From Pseudomonas asplenii (GTDB lineage Bacteria > Pseudomonadota > Gammaproteobacteria > Pseudomonadales > Pseudomonadaceae), in contig NZ_JSYZ01000002.1 of assembly GCF_001293465.1 (NCBI RefSeq), positions 326,566 to 390,565 on the forward strand: a stretch of DNA of 64,000 nt, given 5' to 3'. Numbering within the stretch: position 1 is the first letter of the stretch; each line of letters opens with the position of its first letter. The position numbers were made by a program, and so were the translations under genes. The notes under the pieces are model-generated. The model had not been told where the DNA came from and made no database searches. It was given only the letters and a program-made list of their open reading frames with translations. This document shows, one piece after another, positions 47,531 through 55,767 of this stretch.

Positions 47531-48412
47531 TCAGGCGATGACGGCGGCGGAGTAGGCGGCGATCAGGTCGCGACAGGCCTGCCCGGGCTGGTACTGATGC
47601 TCGTCGATGCTGCGTACCGGAGTGATCTCGGCGGCGGTTCCGGTCAGGAAGCACTCCTCGAAGTCACCCAGTTCCTGTGGCAACAGCGTGCGCTCGATCA
47701 CTTCGTAGTCCAGTTCACGTGCCAGGCGGATCACCGTCTGGCGGGTGATGCCGTTGAGGAAGCAGTCCGGCACCGGGGTATGCAGTTGCCGCCCCCTGAC
47801 GAAGAAGATATTCGCACTGGTGGCCTCGGCCACATGCCCGCGCCAGTCGAGCATCAACGCGTCGTGGTAGCCGTTGTTCTCGGCATCGTGCTTGCTCAGG
47901 GTCGCGATCATGTACTGCCCCGAGGCCTTGGCCTCGAACGGGCTGCTGCTCGGTGGCGGACGCCGCCAGAGCGCCGTCTTGAGCCTGATCCCGGCCATGC
48001 GTGCCGCCGGGTCGAAGTAACTCGGCCACTGCCAGCAGGCAATCGCCAGGTGCACGCGGTTGAAACGGGCCGACGTCGAGATCATTTCACTGCCGCGCCA
48101 GGCCACCGGACGCAGGTAGCCATCGGTCACGCCGTTGCGTTCGAGCAGGGCATGACTGGCCTCCTCCAGCGTCTGCAGATCATAGGGAATGGTGAAGTCC
48201 ATCAATTGCGCGGAGCGATACAAGCGCTCGGAGTGCGCACGCAGCTGGAAAATCTTGCCGCCATAGACGCGCTCGCCCTCGTAGACCGTACTGGCGTAGT
48301 GCAGCCCATGGGTGAGCACATGGATCTTCGCGGCCTTCCACTCGACGAACTCGCCGTCGAGCCAGATATAGCCGTCGCGTTGATCGAAAGGAATCGCTGC
48401 CGGGCCACTCAT
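47531..48412 (-). CDS. class IV (branched-chain/D-) amino acid aminotransferase
   Basis: A 293-residue fold-type IV PLP enzyme of the IlvE group. Visible are the LHYASTVYEGERVY motif, PLP lysine K162 in EAKASGQY, and EATSANIFFV. The start at 48412 overlaps the upstream gene's stop as ATGA. Sequence alone does not separate IlvE, D-amino acid or (R)-amine transaminase activity. In this cluster it most likely supplies or removes an amino group on a pathway intermediate rather than serving housekeeping branched-chain synthesis. Confidence 0.85.
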   Translation of the reverse strand: MSGPAAIPFDQRDGYIWLDGEFVEWKAAKIHVLTHGLHYASTVYEGERVYGGKIFQLRAHSERLYRSAQLMDFTIPYDLQTLEEASHALLERNGVTDGYLRPVAWRGSEMISTSARFNRVHLAIACWQWPSYFDPAARMAGIRLKTALWRRPPPSSSPFEAKASGQYMIATLSKHDAENNGYHDALMLDWRGHVAEATSANIFFVRGRQLHTPVPDCFLNGITRQTVIRLARELDYEVIERTLLPQELGDFEECFLTGTAAEITPVRSIDEHQYQPGQACRDLIAAYSAAVIA

Positions 48413-49482
48413 ACCGTCACCTCCGCGGTGTTCATCAGGACGCTGGTCACTTCCAGCCCACACAGCCGAGCCTCGGCCATCAATGCGCTCGCCTCCTCCT
48501 GGGAGGCAGGGATCCCGGCAATCAGACGATTGCGCCGGGTGTGGGCCTGGGGATCACCGGCCACGTGGACACGCTCGCCGGCCTGGGCCGGAGTCGAGCG
48601 GATGGTTTCCATCAAGCCGGCAAGGCTGGCCTGGAAGCTGCGCAGGTCAGTGAAGGCGGAGATATCCAGGGCGATCATGAAGTGACCGATCTGACGTCCC
48701 TTGCTGAAGGAGCCGGTATCCAGATGATCCAGCTGGTGATCCAGTGGCATGCCGGTCAGCAGGCAACTGAGCACCTGCACCATCATCGCCAGGCCCTGAC
48801 CCTTGTAGCCGCCCAGGGGCGACAGAGAGACCACTTCATCGGGCTCGGCGGTGTCATTGCCGTCCTTGTCCAGCGCCCATCCCAGCGGCAGCGACAGACC
48901 GAGCTTGCGGTAGTGCTTGACCTGGGAATAGGAGATCTGGCTGGTTGCCATGTCGAGCACGAACGGTTGTCCGTCCGCCGGTGCGGTGAAGCAGATCGGG
49001 TTGGTACCGAACATTGGCTGCTTGCCCTTGAACGGTGCCATGCGCGCGGCAGCGCTGGTGGTGACGATACCGATCATGCCGCTGTTGGCGATCTCCAGCC
49101 CGTAGACCGACGCCGCGCCGAAGTGGTTGGAATTGCCGACGCCCACCGCGGCGATGCCACTGCTGCGGGCCTCCTGCACGGCCAGCTTGGCGGCATACAT
49201 GCCGGCCACGGTGCCCAGCGCCTGGTCGGCATCGAGAATGATCACGTTACCATTGCGTCGTTGCACCTGGATGTTCGGGATCGCATGGCTGCGGCCTTCG
49301 TCCAGCTCCCGCAGGTACAGCGGGAACAGGCGCAGGCCGTGGGTGTCGACACCCATCAGCGAAGTGTCCACCAGGGCATTGGCGAACCAGTTGGCGTGCT
49401 CCGTCGACACGCCACGGCGCTTGACCGCCTGTGCACAGACCTGGCGGGCAGTGTGCGGATTCAGATAGATCATGGTGTTCAT
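48409..49482 (-). CDS. LDH2/malate dehydrogenase family oxidoreductase
   Basis: A 357-residue NAD(P)-dependent oxidoreductase of the LDH2/MDG2 family, which includes malate, ureidoglycolate and delta1-piperideine-2-carboxylate/pyrroline reductases. Family marks are the DTHGLRLFPLY motif, GVGNSNHFGAASVYG, and a C-terminal GGYKGQGLAMMVQVL segment. The start is ATG 49482 or 49473; both have weak ribosome binding sites. It is coupled to the aminotransferase gene, which suggests the pair interconverts a keto acid, hydroxy acid or cyclic imine. Confidence 0.82.
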   Translation of the reverse strand: MNTMIYLNPHTARQVCAQAVKRRGVSTEHANWFANALVDTSLMGVDTHGLRLFPLYLRELDEGRSHAIPNIQVQRRNGNVIILDADQALGTVAGMYAAKLAVQEARSSGIAAVGVGNSNHFGAASVYGLEIANSGMIGIVTTSAAARMAPFKGKQPMFGTNPICFTAPADGQPFVLDMATSQISYSQVKHYRKLGLSLPLGWALDKDGNDTAEPDEVVSLSPLGGYKGQGLAMMVQVLSCLLTGMPLDHQLDHLDTGSFSKGRQIGHFMIALDISAFTDLRSFQASLAGLMETIRSTPAQAGERVHVAGDPQAHTRRNRLIAGIPASQEEASALMAEARLCGLEVTSVLMNTAEVTV

Positions 49483-49502
49483 TCCATCGAATAGGTTTGG
49501 GA

Positions 49503-50849
49503 TCAAACGGCTTCCAGCGCGACGGGAATCAGTTTCGGTGGCGCGGCACTGTCGTTCTGGAAGAAGAAGAACTCTTCGCCGAAGGCCGGGACCAGTTCGT
49601 CGAACCAGGTCGCCTGCGGGTCGAACTTGGCGTAGAAGGTGCGCAATACCCACTGCGGGTTGCGGGCCTGGAGAAACTGCAGGACGAAGACTTTCTCACC
49701 CGCGACGGTCTCGATCCCGTTGATCACCACCTTGCCGTAGAAGGTGCTCATCGACGGCCCGCGTACCGTGCGCGCCAGACCGGAGACCGTGCGATAGGCC
49801 GACTGGTAGATCTCGAAGGCGCGATACAGCGGCATCGCGAAGTAGTGGCTGGGGCCGGTATCCCGCTCGACGAAGAAGTAGTAGGGAATGGCGCCCAGGC
49901 GAACCCCCTCGGTCCACAGTGCCGCCCAGTCGGCCGGGTCTTCGTTGATGTGGCGAATCAGCGGTGCCTGGATCCGCAGAGTCGCTCCGGACGAACGGAT
50001 CCGCTGGATGGCCTGACGGGCCATGTCCTGCCGGATCTCCACCGGATGGTTGTAGTGCCCCATCACCGACAGGTTCTTGCCACTGGCCACCACCCGCTTG
50101 AACAGGTCGATCAGCGCGTCGGCATCCTTGTCCGTGACAAAGCGCTGCGGCCAGTAGGCCACCGACTTGGTGCCCAGTCGGATACTTCTGATGTGCGCCA
50201 TGTCCGGTGCCAGCAGCGGCTCGATGTACTCGGCCAGGGAACGGGTGTTCATGATCAGCGGGTCACCACCGGTGATCAGCACGTCCGTCACCTCGGTATG
50301 CACCCGCAGGTACGCCGCCAGTTCCTGGGATTCGCGGGCGTTGAACTTGAGTTCGTCCTCGCCGATGAACTGCGCCCAGCGGAAACAGAAGGTGCAGTAG
50401 GCGTGGCAGGTCTGGCCGGCACCGGGGAAGAACAGTACGGTTTCCCGATACTTGTGCTGGATACCCGACAACGGCTTGCCGTCCAGGGTCACGGTGTTGT
50501 GGGTCAGTTGCCCTGCCGGATGCGGGTTCATCCGCTGCCACACCTGTTCCACCTGGCGCTTGACCGCCGCGCTGTCATCACCGTCGATCAGGGCCTTGAG
50601 CGCCTCGTACTCATGGGGATGAAGCATGTCGCGATGAGGAAAGGTCATGCGGAAAATCGGATCATCCGGAATGTTGTTCCAGTCGATCAGGGTGCTGAGC
50701 ACATAATCGTTGGTGCGAAATGGCATGACCTTGGAGACGACCGTCATTGCTTCCTGCAATTCTGGAGTCAGTCTTTGCCAATACACCGTATCGCGAATAG
50801 TTCTTGAATTATAAGGTTTATACTTTTGCGGTTCGGACAGTCCCTGCAT
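49503..50849 (-). CDS. divergent lysine 2,3-aminomutase-like radical SAM enzyme
   Basis: A 448-residue KamA-family protein. The radical SAM cluster motif is C148xxxC152xxC155, Arg157 matches the substrate-carboxylate arginine of clostridial KAM (R134), and the PLP lysine is K373. By manual alignment, the two aspartates that bind the lysine side chain in KAM (D293, D330) are replaced by Glu328 and Ser366, so lysine may not be the substrate. It should move an amino group from C2 to C3 to give a beta-amino acid. AGGAG lies before the start. Confidence 0.82.
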   Translation of the reverse strand: MQGLSEPQKYKPYNSRTIRDTVYWQRLTPELQEAMTVVSKVMPFRTNDYVLSTLIDWNNIPDDPIFRMTFPHRDMLHPHEYEALKALIDGDDSAAVKRQVEQVWQRMNPHPAGQLTHNTVTLDGKPLSGIQHKYRETVLFFPGAGQTCHAYCTFCFRWAQFIGEDELKFNARESQELAAYLRVHTEVTDVLITGGDPLIMNTRSLAEYIEPLLAPDMAHIRSIRLGTKSVAYWPQRFVTDKDADALIDLFKRVVASGKNLSVMGHYNHPVEIRQDMARQAIQRIRSSGATLRIQAPLIRHINEDPADWAALWTEGVRLGAIPYYFFVERDTGPSHYFAMPLYRAFEIYQSAYRTVSGLARTVRGPSMSTFYGKVVINGIETVAGEKVFVLQFLQARNPQWVLRTFYAKFDPQATWFDELVPAFGEEFFFFQNDSAAPPKLIPVALEAV

Positions 50850-51096
50850 GACAGCGCTCCTGAAGATTCTGTTATGAGTTCAGCTATGTATCAATTTGAA
50901 CCAGACAGATTTGCCGGATATATCTCCAGCCATCACAGACAAAACAAATCCCATTGCCCTTGGCGCCATATGACGCGGCAACTTGTTTTTATTGATTAGA
51001 GGTCTTTGGCCACTGCCAGCAACTTCGTGCCTATTGGGATCTTCACGGCATTGAGCAAGATCGATCATTGTCCCCAACGGATCGATCAGGTCGTGT

Positions 51097-51750
51097 TCAG
51101 TTCGCTGGCAACGGCGCCACGCGCTCCTGCCCGATCCAGGCCTGGACACTGGCGCGACTCCATTGCCGACGGACATAGGCCGCCAGTTGCTCGGGCATCT
51201 CGTCACCATTGGCCAGCAGGCGATTGAGCATGATCGCCAGGTCGGTATCGGCAATGCTCCAGTCGCCGAACAGATGGCCGTCGCTGTCGCCCAGGAAGGT
51301 ACTTGCTACCCGGTACAGGCGCTCTACGGCGGCCTTTGCCGCGTCGGACAGAGGCTGATCGCGCTTACCGAAGTAGATCAGGTCCGCCGGCCGCTCCTGG
51401 CGGATCACCAGCAGGTCGCTGCGCAGCCAGGCCTGCAGTTGACGGGCCCGGGCACGTTCCTGCAGACCACGGGGCAGAACCTGTTTATGGCCGGCGCCGG
51501 CAAACGCCTCGTCGAGATACTCGGCGATGGCCGACGACTCGGTCAGGGCGAAACCGTTGTGCACCAGGGTCGGCACCTTGCAGGTCAGCGACAGGTCACG
51601 ATAGGCCGGCAGATAATTATCGCGTTTCTTGAGATCGACAGTAACGATATCAAACGCAAGTTCCTTTTCTTTCAGTGCAACAAAAGCCGACAAGGCAAAA
51701 GCACTGACAAAATCGGCGCCGACATGAAGAGTTAATTTTTGTTCAGCCAC
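51097..51750 (-). CDS. yfcF: glutathione S-transferase, YfcF type
   Basis: A 217-residue glutathione transferase that follows E. coli YfcF along its whole length (ADF.SAF.LSAFVALKEK opening, ESSAIAEYLDE, RARARQLQAWLRSDL, IADTDLAIMLNRL). The start is GTG 51750 with GAAGGGA upstream. It is flanked by gaps of about 250 and 390 bases, so it is probably its own transcript inside the cluster. It may detoxify a reactive product or simply be a neighbour. Confidence 0.85.
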   Translation of the reverse strand: MAEQKLTLHVGADFVSAFALSAFVALKEKELAFDIVTVDLKKRDNYLPAYRDLSLTCKVPTLVHNGFALTESSAIAEYLDEAFAGAGHKQVLPRGLQERARARQLQAWLRSDLLVIRQERPADLIYFGKRDQPLSDAAKAAVERLYRVASTFLGDSDGHLFGDWSIADTDLAIMLNRLLANGDEMPEQLAAYVRRQWSRASVQAWIGQERVAPLPAN

Positions 51751-52141
51751 AGGATATTCCCTTCCATTTCCATATACATGTGAACTTTCAGCCGAATTGC
51801 TCGACCGAAAAAACCGTCAGACAGGCGAGCGGGCAGCGTACAGGTGTACAGCTGATTGCCCATCACTCGAATTAACTCAGAGACACTGCCTACGAAATGG
51901 ATCGTAAATAACTGAATGACGCTTCGATAGATACAGAAAATGCCAGTTTGTATCGATACAGATGACCGCAGGATGACAGAATGCTTGCAGATATCGATGC
52001 AAGAGAGTGACCGGGAGAAGGGGGACACCACCGGCAGCCTGCCGAGCGACGAAAAAGGCAGGCACAAACGCAGGCAGGGAGCCAGCGAACGCTGGCTCCC
52101 TGCCTGGGAGAACGATGAAGGAAAATGGTGGAGAGGGTTAC
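51751..52141. other. intergenic region splitting the cluster
   Basis: A 391-base gap without a supported gene. It holds an exact 12-base palindrome TGTATCGATACA at 51949-51960 and a related TATCGATGCA near 51992, possible operator sites for the GST gene. At 52071-52106 there is a perfect 16-bp stem (CAGGCAGGGAGCCAGC with loop GAAC) that lies after the cupin gene on the minus strand and is followed by a T-rich run, a likely terminator of the MFS-ATP-grasp-RidA-cupin operon. Confidence 0.5.
52071..52106 (-). terminator. terminator after the cupin gene
   Basis: A 16-bp perfect stem with loop GAAC, 35 bases after the cupin stop on the minus strand, followed some 15 bases later by a run of five T. 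It implies that the four genes at 52142-55654 form one operon, separate from the genes to the left. Confidence 0.7.
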
Positions 52142-52627
52142 CTACCCGGTCTTGCCGATCCGGCCGTTCTGATCGGCAAAGTTCGACAGCGCCGCCACCT
52201 GCGGCATGTTGCTGATATTGAGCATGACCAACGGCTCCTGCGTGGAACCGTTGATGAATCCATGGGCGTTCCACGCCGGCACGACGATCACGTCACCGCC
52301 GCCGATCGGCACGGGCTGGGCATCGCCGAGGGTCAGCTGGCCCTGGCCCGACTGGATGATGAACAGGTGCCACCAGGTATGGGCATGCTGGTTCAAGGTG
52401 GTGCCGGGGTTCAGCCATTGCATCGAGATCACGGTGCCCGGCAGGATCTCGCAACCGCCGATACTCGACTCGCTCGACAGGGCGACGATGTCGGTATCAC
52501 TTGGTTGCATCTCGCGTTGCAGGCTGGCCAGGTCCGTGCCCTTCCACACCTGCGGTCGAGGTGACTCGCCCTGCAGGCTGTCGCGAAAATCCTGATAGGT
52601 GAAAAAGCTGCCCTTGAAGGTGTCCAT
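52142..52627 (-). CDS. cupin domain protein
   Basis: A 161-residue single-domain cupin. The barrel motifs are H81-A-H83-TWWH87 and GDVIVVPAWNAH122. The usual motif-1 glutamate is replaced by His87, giving a possible four-histidine metal site like some cupin dioxygenases and isomerases. The reaction cannot be told from sequence. It follows the RidA-like gene by 50 bases and ends the right-hand operon of the cluster. Confidence 0.8.
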   Translation of the reverse strand: MDTFKGSFFTYQDFRDSLQGESPRPQVWKGTDLASLQREMQPSDTDIVALSSESSIGGCEILPGTVISMQWLNPGTTLNQHAHTWWHLFIIQSGQGQLTLGDAQPVPIGGGDVIVVPAWNAHGFINGSTQEPLVMLNISNMPQVAALSNFADQNGRIGKTG

Positions 52628-52677
52628 GTGTCATTCCATTTTTGCGGCGAGACGTTCCCATCGCGCAGACATTGATT

Positions 52678-53175
52678 TTATAGCTGGCGCAAAGCCCCTT
52701 CGTTAACCGCGGCAATGATATCGACTTCGATCGCGGCATTCTTCGGCAGTTGGTACACCCCCACCGTCGTCCGGGTATGCCGGCCGGCATCCCCCAGTAC
52801 CCGATGGAATACATCCGAGGCACCGTTGGCGACCTCACTGAGATCGGGGAACTCTTCCGTCGACTTGACGTAGACCGTCACCCGCGCAAGGGACTTTATG
52901 CGATCCAGCGAACCAATGGTTTGCAGAATCAATGCCAGCCCGCGCATGGCGCTGATGCCGGCAGCTTTCTGCGCCTCCTGCAGGGTCAGGTTGACGCCGA
53001 CGCGACCGGGGAGGATCACCTTGCCGCTCATCATCGGCACGAGCCCGCTGACGAACACCTGGTCATGCAGCCGCAAGGCTGGCGAGTAGTGCCCTCCAGC
53101 GGTATTTTCACCATAGATGTCATAACCCAGTTCCTGGGCAATGGCGATAAAACGTTCATCACACGACATCGACAT
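52678..53175 (-). CDS. RidA/YjgF-YER057c-UK114 family protein
   Basis: A 165-residue protein of the RidA superfamily, closest in feel to the YjgH/RutC-like branch (HYSPALRLHDQVFVSG, then RTTVGVYQLPKNAAIEVDIIAAV). RidA proteins hydrolyse reactive enamine/imine intermediates made by PLP enzymes; others in biosynthetic clusters have altered roles. The start is ATG 53175 (AAGGA upstream). A GTG at 53241, overlapping the ATP-grasp stop and also preceded by GAGG, would add 22 residues. Confidence 0.82.
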   Translation of the reverse strand: MSMSCDERFIAIAQELGYDIYGENTAGGHYSPALRLHDQVFVSGLVPMMSGKVILPGRVGVNLTLQEAQKAAGISAMRGLALILQTIGSLDRIKSLARVTVYVKSTEEFPDLSEVANGASDVFHRVLGDAGRHTRTTVGVYQLPKNAAIEVDIIAAVNEGALRQL

Positions 53176-53237
53176 CACTTCCTTCTGTGGCTGGGCCAGC
53201 TCCGGGATAGAAGATTCAGGCCATGAGGCAGCGGGGT

Positions 53238-54533
53238 TCACGACAGGGCCTCTTCAAGGCGAACGGAAGATTCCACCTCCAGCGGTGACACCACGATCGC
53301 CGACTCGATGGCCCTGACCAGCCGCAGCAGTTGCTCGCTGAGCGTGGAATAGTCGCTGTTGAAGAGAATGACGTGACCGATGAACGAGGTGTTGTCGGTC
53401 ACCAGGGCCGAGACGCGCTCGCCCACGCCCTTGCTGTACACCGCCTCGATCACCTCGATACCGAGCTCGGCCGCCAGCTCGCGGATATCCGGCAGATAGT
53501 GCAGGGAACCATGGGCCGGAGCACTCAGCAGCCGGATGCCGCAATAGCCCTGCGCAGTCGGCTGCCGCTCCTCCATCCGCCCTTCCACCGCCCAGCGCAC
53601 CCAGCTTTCCCAGGGGTTGTACGCGGCGAAGGCTTTACGCGCCAGGTCCCAGATGTGCATGCCACCGGGGCGCATGTTGGTTTCCACGGCCGAGGTCAGG
53701 CCATTGCCCTTGAAAAACACCTCGTTGTGGTAAGCCCCATTGCGGGGCGACACCAGTTGGCGCATATGTTCGCCGGCGGCAGCGATGGCCAGCAGGGCGT
53801 CGCCACTCAGCGGCGCCGGGACCACCTGCTGGATCTCGGCACGATAGGCACCTTCGGTGGTGGTCTTCTCGGTGATCCAGGAACGCCCCGCCACGCAGTC
53901 CCAACTGTACTCGCGGGCCTCCTCCACCAACTCCTCGACGATGATCCCCCCCGAGCGATAAGGCTCCAGCGCCGCCCAGGCCGGCGCACATTCGTCCAGC
54001 GAGTGAATGACCCGGCAACCGCGGCTGGCCCCCTCGCAGGCGGGCTTGATGAAGGCCTTGCCGCCCAGGGCCTGCACGCGCTGAAGCAACTCCTCCAGTC
54101 GCTCGACGCGGCAGGAAAACACCGGCTGATAACTCGCCGGTGAGCTGGGCGCGGCAGCTTCCAGCTGGCGGAAGATTTCCTTGTCCAGCCCGGCACGGGC
54201 CTCGTCGGGGGTAATCCCCGGCAAGCCGTGGCGCGTGGCCAGGGCGGCACCGAGCAGGACCCCACGATCGGAAAACGGCAGGACACCGATCAGGTTCCAC
54301 TGTTCGAGCTCCAGGCAGCCACACACTGCATTCAGGGCCGAATCCAGGTGCTCGGCGGCCAGCGATGTGGTCCAGACATAGTCCGCCACTTCGTAGTCTT
54401 CCAACTGGACCTTTTCCACCAGCAGAATCAGCTTGGCCTGATACAGCGACTGGCACAGCTGGCGCAGCTTGGCGATGTCACGTACGCGGTTGCCGTTATA
54501 GCCGACCACGATCACACAGGGTTTTGCACTCAT
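53238..54533 (-). CDS. ATP-grasp family ligase
   Basis: A 431-residue ATP-grasp enzyme with a pre-ATP-grasp N-terminal domain (CVIVVGYNGNRV) and the grasp fold at about 120-310, including KPACEGASRG for the nucleotide, IVEELVEEAREYSWD, and the metal-binding ETNMRPGGMHIWDL. These enzymes activate a carboxylate as acyl-phosphate and join it to an amine, often giving dipeptides, as in BacD- or TabS-like L-amino acid ligases. The start at 54533 has AAGGGAG upstream. In a cluster with no NRPS it is the likely bond-forming step. Confidence 0.82.
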   Translation of the reverse strand: MSAKPCVIVVGYNGNRVRDIAKLRQLCQSLYQAKLILLVEKVQLEDYEVADYVWTTSLAAEHLDSALNAVCGCLELEQWNLIGVLPFSDRGVLLGAALATRHGLPGITPDEARAGLDKEIFRQLEAAAPSSPASYQPVFSCRVERLEELLQRVQALGGKAFIKPACEGASRGCRVIHSLDECAPAWAALEPYRSGGIIVEELVEEAREYSWDCVAGRSWITEKTTTEGAYRAEIQQVVPAPLSGDALLAIAAAGEHMRQLVSPRNGAYHNEVFFKGNGLTSAVETNMRPGGMHIWDLARKAFAAYNPWESWVRWAVEGRMEERQPTAQGYCGIRLLSAPAHGSLHYLPDIRELAAELGIEVIEAVYSKGVGERVSALVTDNTSFIGHVILFNSDYSTLSEQLLRLVRAIESAIVVSPLEVESSVRLEEALS

Positions 54534-54553
54534 CTCGGATCTCCCTTGCGAAC

Positions 54554-55654
54554 TCAGTCATGCAGCGGTGCGTTGAGTTTACGGTTGAGGCCGTACCAGG
54601 CCAGGATCCCCAGGGCACCGATCAACCCCAGCACGTAGGCGTTGTAGGGATCGGGCAGGGCCCGCATCAGCAGCACGGTCACGCCGGCACCGACGCCCAG
54701 GGAGACTTCCTTGGCGAACATGCTGTTCTGCTTCACGGAGAAGTAGTCCAGGTAGCTGAACGCACACTCGGCGATGGACAGCAGGGTGACCCAGATGAAC
54801 GCGCCGACCAGGGTCTGCACATGGAACAGCGCTGGCGAGGAAAGCACGAGGAAGCCGGCGAAGATGATGCCGATCACGGTAAACACCTTGAACCGGCCGG
54901 TGGCCTCGATGACACGCATCACCGGCACCTGCAGGAACACCACCACGGCACTGTTGAGGATCAGCATCAGGCCATACCAGGAGGGTAATTCGCCGGTTTC
55001 CCGCAGGATCGCCTGGGGCAGGATCGAAAACACGCCGAACAGCTTGATGCCCATGATGATCCCGGCGATCACCCACGGCAGCTTGCCGAGCCAGCCGGCT
55101 CCGCCCTGGCTCTTCGCCGGGGTGGAAATGACCGGGAGCTGCAGGCTCGCGCCCATGGCGACCGGCAGGCACATCAGGACGAAACCGGCGGCGCCGAGAA
55201 AGAACAGGGTGGGGGTCAACTGCGGCGACAGCAGGATCAGGCCGGCGATCAGGCTGCCCATGTTCATGGCCACGCGGTTGTACGCCGCGCCTTCCTTGGT
55301 CTGCGCCGCCTCGCTCTTGATCAGGTAGCCGGCGATGGCTATCCCGTAGGCGAACAGGGCCGCGCCGAACATGACGATGCCCTGGTTGCGGGTCAAGGCC
55401 AGCAGGATCAACCCCGCTCCGGCGCACAGCAGGGTGACGCCGAGGGAGCGCCGGCCGAGCAGCAGCAGGGTCAACGGCAACAGCAGCAGCAACGCGCGAT
55501 AGCCCAGCGCCAGGACACTGTTGGTGGCGGTGTCGAGCCAGACGTTGGCCTTGCCCAGTACCGCGAACAGCGACACCGCGGTAATGATCCGAATGATGAA
55601 CAAACGGACGTTAACGGCCGGCTTGGCAATCCCGGCAGTTGTTTCAACACTCAT
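54554..55654 (-). CDS. MFS-type exporter
   Basis: A 366-residue membrane protein with about ten to twelve hydrophobic segments, consistent with a major facilitator superfamily or related transporter. The start at ATG 55654 has GAGG upstream. It is the first gene of the right-hand operon and divergent from a MocR-type regulator, so it probably exports the product of the cluster and gives self-resistance. Import of a precursor cannot be excluded. Confidence 0.75.
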   Translation of the reverse strand: MSVETTAGIAKPAVNVRLFIIRIITAVSLFAVLGKANVWLDTATNSVLALGYRALLLLLPLTLLLLGRRSLGVTLLCAGAGLILLALTRNQGIVMFGAALFAYGIAIAGYLIKSEAAQTKEGAAYNRVAMNMGSLIAGLILLSPQLTPTLFFLGAAGFVLMCLPVAMGASLQLPVISTPAKSQGGAGWLGKLPWVIAGIIMGIKLFGVFSILPQAILRETGELPSWYGLMLILNSAVVVFLQVPVMRVIEATGRFKVFTVIGIIFAGFLVLSSPALFHVQTLVGAFIWVTLLSIAECAFSYLDYFSVKQNSMFAKEVSLGVGAGVTVLLMRALPDPYNAYVLGLIGALGILAWYGLNRKLNAPLHD

Positions 55655-55700
55655 GGAGAACCTCTTCAATCAGAACGACGCACTGGATGATGGCGTCGAT

Positions 55701-55744
55701 ACTAGAGAGCGGAGGTCTTCTTGATCAGAGCAAGTTGGACTAGA
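55701..55744. promoter_or_regulatory. direct ACTAGA repeats between divergent genes, candidate MocR operator
   Basis: ACTAGA occurs at 55701-55706 and again at 55739-55744 in the 113-base space between the exporter and the MocR-type gene. MocR regulators such as GabR bind spaced direct repeats, so this is a candidate operator. With only six bases per copy, chance cannot be excluded. Confidence 0.3.
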
Positions 55745-55767
55745 ATCCTCCGAACTTTATTGCTCGG

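Noticed and set aside
44886..55654. Assignment to a known cluster (fragin/leudiazen, tabtoxin, oxyvinylglycine, fluopsin)
   Set aside because: No NRPS, no matching gene order, and the aminomutase plus AurF plus ATP-grasp combination does not fit any of these as I remember them.
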